15,524 nucleotides of DNA, from the NCBI GenBank assembly GCA_905236325.1, contig CAJOPJ010000041.1:1-15524 (forward strand). Reading direction: 5' to 3'. The DNA comes from an uncultured Selenomonadaceae bacterium (GTDB lineage: Bacteria; Bacillota; Negativicutes; Selenomonadales; Selenomonadaceae). Position 1 is the first letter of the stretch; every line of letters starts with the position of its first letter. The translations under genes were made by a program, and so were the position numbers. The notes under the pieces are model-generated. The model did no database searches, was not told the origin of the DNA, and worked only from the letters and a program-made list of their open reading frames with translations. Below are positions 13,617 to 15,524 of the stretch, piece after piece.

Positions 13617-14090
13617 ATGGCATTAACACAACTGCAGGTAAACTCCGAAAGGCAATATATCTGCCCTACCTGCGGAAAAACACTTCGCAAAGTTGAAGGC
13701 GGTGCACTTTCTATTGTCAACGGCAAGGTTGATATGAACGCAACTTTGCCCAAACACATTTGTGACGACTGCGGAGTTTTTTATCGCGAAATTTTAAGGA
13801 CAGGTTATTTTGATGTTTTTGATTTGCCTGAAAATGAAAGACAGAAAAAGCCTACGCGCGTCATTTCTACCGGCGATATTCCACCTACAATTTTGAAGCG
13901 CGAATCCGACGGCAAATGTCCTTGTCCACGTTGCGGCGAACGCATGGATTTTGTCGAGGCAGGTCCTGTTCAAATTGTCAATGGCAAACCAGACTTCAGC
14001 AACACAATGGACCACTTCAAATGTCCATACTGCAAGTCGGTTTTCAGGAAAATTGTCGGCACTAATTATTTCCAATGGTACGATAAGTAA
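13617..14090 (+). CDS. Internally duplicated zinc-ribbon protein of unknown function
   Basis: The 157-residue product is two related modules. Module 1 (about 14-68) has CPTC (16-19), the segment SIVNGKVDMNATLP, CDDC (49-52) and RTGYFDVFD. Module 2 (about 102-156) has CPRC (103-106), QIVNGKPDFSNTMD, CPYC (136-139) and GTNYFQWYD. Each module has two CxxC pairs about 30 residues apart, a four-cysteine zinc site, with a shared INVG-type beta turn between them (IVNGK). The modules are joined by a proline-rich linker (70-100). No signal peptide or catalytic motif is visible, so nucleic-acid or protein binding is only a guess. The ATG follows GGTGG by about eight bases. Twelve bases separate it from the FkbM gene. 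Confidence 0.85.
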   Translation: MALTQLQVNSERQYICPTCGKTLRKVEGGALSIVNGKVDMNATLPKHICDDCGVFYREILRTGYFDVFDLPENERQKKPTRVISTGDIPPTILKRESDGKCPCPRCGERMDFVEAGPVQIVNGKPDFSNTMDHFKCPYCKSVFRKIVGTNYFQWYDK

Positions 14091-14102
14091 AGGTGGCGTA
14101 GT

Positions 14103-14363
14103 ATGAAAATTTTATTTTTAATGCTGAACAATTTCGGTAAAGATTTTTATGAAAAACTTTGTCAAGTTGCTGAGGAAATGACTTACAACATTGTTGGACT
14201 AGTCACTCCCGAGCAAAGTTTGGTTTTCAGCGAAGTTAAAGGTTATCCTGTCTATCCAATAGATTATTTAAACAAATTGCAATGGGATATCACAATCGTT
14301 GGCTCAAATTCTCAACAAACTCAATTTATCGCCCAAAATATCCTGGGGGGGGGGGTTAAGTAA
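14103..14363 (+). CDS. N-terminal part of FkbM methyltransferase, cut short at a poly-G tract
   Basis: The frame gives 86 residues and ends at TAA just after the G run. It starts MKILFLMLNN and has a Rossmann-like alternation (IVGLVTPEQ, then WDITIVGSNSQQTQFIAQNI), resembling the nucleotide-sugar or cofactor-binding lead domain seen before some FkbM methyltransferases and PglD-like enzymes. A good ribosome site AGGTGG (14091-14096) lies six bases before the ATG. With 10 instead of 11 G the frame would run on through GGGLSKKFVDMYW into the methyltransferase domain for a 370-residue protein. As written it is truncated, either a phase-OFF state, a real mutation, or an assembly error in the tract. 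Confidence 0.7.
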   Translation: MKILFLMLNNFGKDFYEKLCQVAEEMTYNIVGLVTPEQSLVFSEVKGYPVYPIDYLNKLQWDITIVGSNSQQTQFIAQNILGGGVK

Positions 14364-15216
14364 AAAATTTGTCGATATGTACTGGCTACTTCAACAAAAA
14401 ATGATTCGCAAGTACGAAGATGACAAAGACCCTGTAATTCAAGAAACTTTGCAATATTGGAAAACGCATCCGATGTCTATTTTTAATCAGCATTTGGAAG
14501 GTTATCAAGGTACGCTGGATGAATTGATTGTCGATGAAAATGTTGGCTTATCATACATTTGGTTTGAAACTGTCGAAGGTAAGCGCAAAAAAATGTACTA
14601 TCCGCAAGATTACGCAACGATAGTTACTGCGCCGAATGGCAAGCGTTATGTCAGTAATGTTTTAATGGAGCAAGTCCCAACCTCGCCGCACTTGTACATA
14701 AAAGGCGAGCACAAAGTTAATCAAGGTGATGTTTTAATTGACTGCGGAGTTTGTGAAGGTAATTTTGCTTTGAAATATGTTGATGTTTGTTCACAAATTT
14801 ATTTATTTGAAACTGAAGCGCGTTGGCTTAAGCCACTTTATCACACTTTCCAAGACTATCTTAACAAAGTCGTGATTGTACCTAAATTTGTTTCAAATGT
14901 CGTTGCCGGAAATCAAATTACACTTGATGAGGCAGTCAGATTGACCAATCAAAATATTTTTCTGAAAATGGACATTGAAGGTTCAGAAATTGCCGGACTG
15001 CGTGGCGCAAAAAATCTTTTGACAAATAACAAAATTAAGGCGTCAATTTGCAGTTATCACAAACCCAACGACCTGTGGCAAATTAAATCAATTTTTCACC
15101 AGCACGGCTATAAAACTGCAACAAGTGATGGCTATATGGTCTTGCTTTGGCCAACAGGCGATGTTTGGGATACTGCGGACTTTCGCAAGGGAATTGTTTA
15201 TGCAGAAAATTATTGA
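14299..15216 (+). CDS. FkbM-family methyltransferase domain (frame-shifted from its N-terminal part)
   Basis: This frame (305 residues from an ATG at 14299 that has no convincing ribosome site) holds the methyltransferase. The SAM loop is DCGVCEGNFALKY (148 onward) and the FkbM signature is LKMDIEGSEIAGLRGAKNLL (222 onward); the preceding 60 residues (YYPQDYATIV, then HLYIKGEHKVNQGDVLID) are typical of family members. FkbM enzymes O-methylate sugars and polyketides, and in bacteria are common in surface glycan or flagellin-glycosylation loci. The first about 18 residues are probably an out-of-frame artefact; true synthesis would come from the upstream ATG at 14103 when the G tract is 10 long. 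The next gene, ftsB-like, is 21 bases downstream. Confidence 0.85.
   Translation: MAQILNKLNLSPKISWGGGLSKKFVDMYWLLQQKMIRKYEDDKDPVIQETLQYWKTHPMSIFNQHLEGYQGTLDELIVDENVGLSYIWFETVEGKRKKMYYPQDYATIVTAPNGKRYVSNVLMEQVPTSPHLYIKGEHKVNQGDVLIDCGVCEGNFALKYVDVCSQIYLFETEARWLKPLYHTFQDYLNKVVIVPKFVSNVVAGNQITLDEAVRLTNQNIFLKMDIEGSEIAGLRGAKNLLTNNKIKASICSYHKPNDLWQIKSIFHQHGYKTATSDGYMVLLWPTGDVWDTADFRKGIVYAENY
14345..14355. repeat. 11-G homopolymer tract, candidate phase-variation switch
   Basis: Eleven consecutive G in an otherwise AT-rich sequence, coding GGG codons for Gly82-84 of the FkbM gene. The upstream frame is 14103 modulo 3 and the downstream methyltransferase frame is offset by one; removing one G (10 G) or adding two (13 G) restores continuity. 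Slipped-strand mispairing at such tracts switches surface-glycan genes in Campylobacter and others. Confidence 0.72.
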
Positions 15217-15237
15217 TAAATTTTTGGAGGCGACTTT

Positions 15238-15513
15238 ATGAAAAAGCGCAAAGGTTTTAACTGGTTCGCGCTGTTTATGATTGTAGTTGTGGCGTATTTT
15301 GCGACAGTTATAATTTCGCAACAAATGCACCTGTCACATGTCAGCGAAACTCAACATTTGGCTAATAAAAGACTTGAGGCAGCTCAGAAGGAAAATGAAA
15401 AATTGCGCAAGGAATATGAAGAACTGCAAGATTTAGGTAACATTGAAAAAATTGCGCGTGAGGATTTGGGGCTTGCAAAAGATGGTGAGTTGCCTTATCA
15501 AATTTCGCGCTGA
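15238..15513 (+). CDS. DivIC/FtsB-like septum formation initiator protein
   Basis: The 91-residue product has a short basic cytoplasmic start (MKKRKGFNW), one membrane span (about 10-27, FALFMIVVVAYFATVII), then a heptad coiled coil (about 34-66, with LANKRLEAAQKENEKLRKEYEEL) and a C-terminal segment IEKIAREDLGLAKDGE typical of the DivIC/FtsB family. These proteins form a complex with FtsL and FtsQ/DivIB at the division septum. GGAGG (15226-15230) lies seven bases before the ATG, and the FkbM stop is 21 bases upstream. It is probably in the same operon as the zinc-ribbon and FkbM genes. The stop TGA is just before the window edge. Confidence 0.9.
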   Translation: MKKRKGFNWFALFMIVVVAYFATVIISQQMHLSHVSETQHLANKRLEAAQKENEKLRKEYEELQDLGNIEKIAREDLGLAKDGELPYQISR

Positions 15514-15524
15514 AAAATTTTTTA

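Noticed and set aside
1..15524. CRISPR array, tRNA, rRNA or insertion sequence
   Set aside because: No regularly spaced direct repeats, tRNA cloverleaf, rRNA or transposase sequence was noticed on reading either strand; a covariance-model search was not possible here.

Overview
This window looks like a chromosomal segment of an AT-rich Gram-negative Firmicute, most likely a member of the Negativicutes (Selenomonas/Sporomusa-like). The supports are a rplI-LonC linkage typical of Firmicutes, WecA/WecB envelope-glycan genes, a TAXI-type periplasmic lipoprotein, a DivIC/FtsB protein, strong AGGAGG-type ribosome binding sites, frequent TTG starts, and promoter-like sites matching the Bacillus SigH (Spo0H) consensus. 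The taxonomic call is an inference. No rRNA, tRNA, insertion sequence or CRISPR array was seen.

Layout. 1-873 (+): the 3' end of a GspE/PilB secretion or pilus ATPase, then a UbiX-type flavin prenyltransferase. 874-1980 (-): alanine racemase, convergent with ubiX at zero spacing. 2050-3045 (+): DNA polymerase III delta subunit (holA). 3062-3283 (-): a small DUF5348-like protein. 3424-4386 (+): a TAXI-family TRAP-type binding lipoprotein that stands alone, followed by a clear bidirectional terminator. 4427-11955 (-): a long, tightly packed gene run read as ydcF-like, tmk, wecA-like, wecB, rpoZ, rplI, lonC, and a methyltransferase-like gene. It combines envelope precursor synthesis (WecB makes UDP-ManNAc, the WecA-like enzyme loads sugar-phosphate on undecaprenyl phosphate), nucleotide metabolism and core gene-expression functions. 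12042-13315 (-): a YbjJ-like MFS transporter coupled by an ATGA overlap to a 45-residue membrane peptide. 13617-15513 (+): an internally duplicated zinc-ribbon protein, an FkbM methyltransferase gene interrupted by an 11-G tract, and a DivIC/FtsB-like division protein.

The most striking signal is the run of 11 G at 14345-14355 inside the FkbM gene. The upstream and downstream reading frames differ by one base, and a tract of 10 G would join them into one 370-residue protein, as in a phase-variable contingency locus. Three other non-coding layers stand out. First, four intergenic sites fit RNAGGAWWW-N11/12-RNNGAAW, each correctly placed and oriented before a gene; two are back to back. Second, two symmetrical operator-like elements flank the promoter of the zinc-ribbon/FkbM operon. 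Third, degenerate 7-bp tandem repeats sit next to the ends of holA, rplI and wecA.
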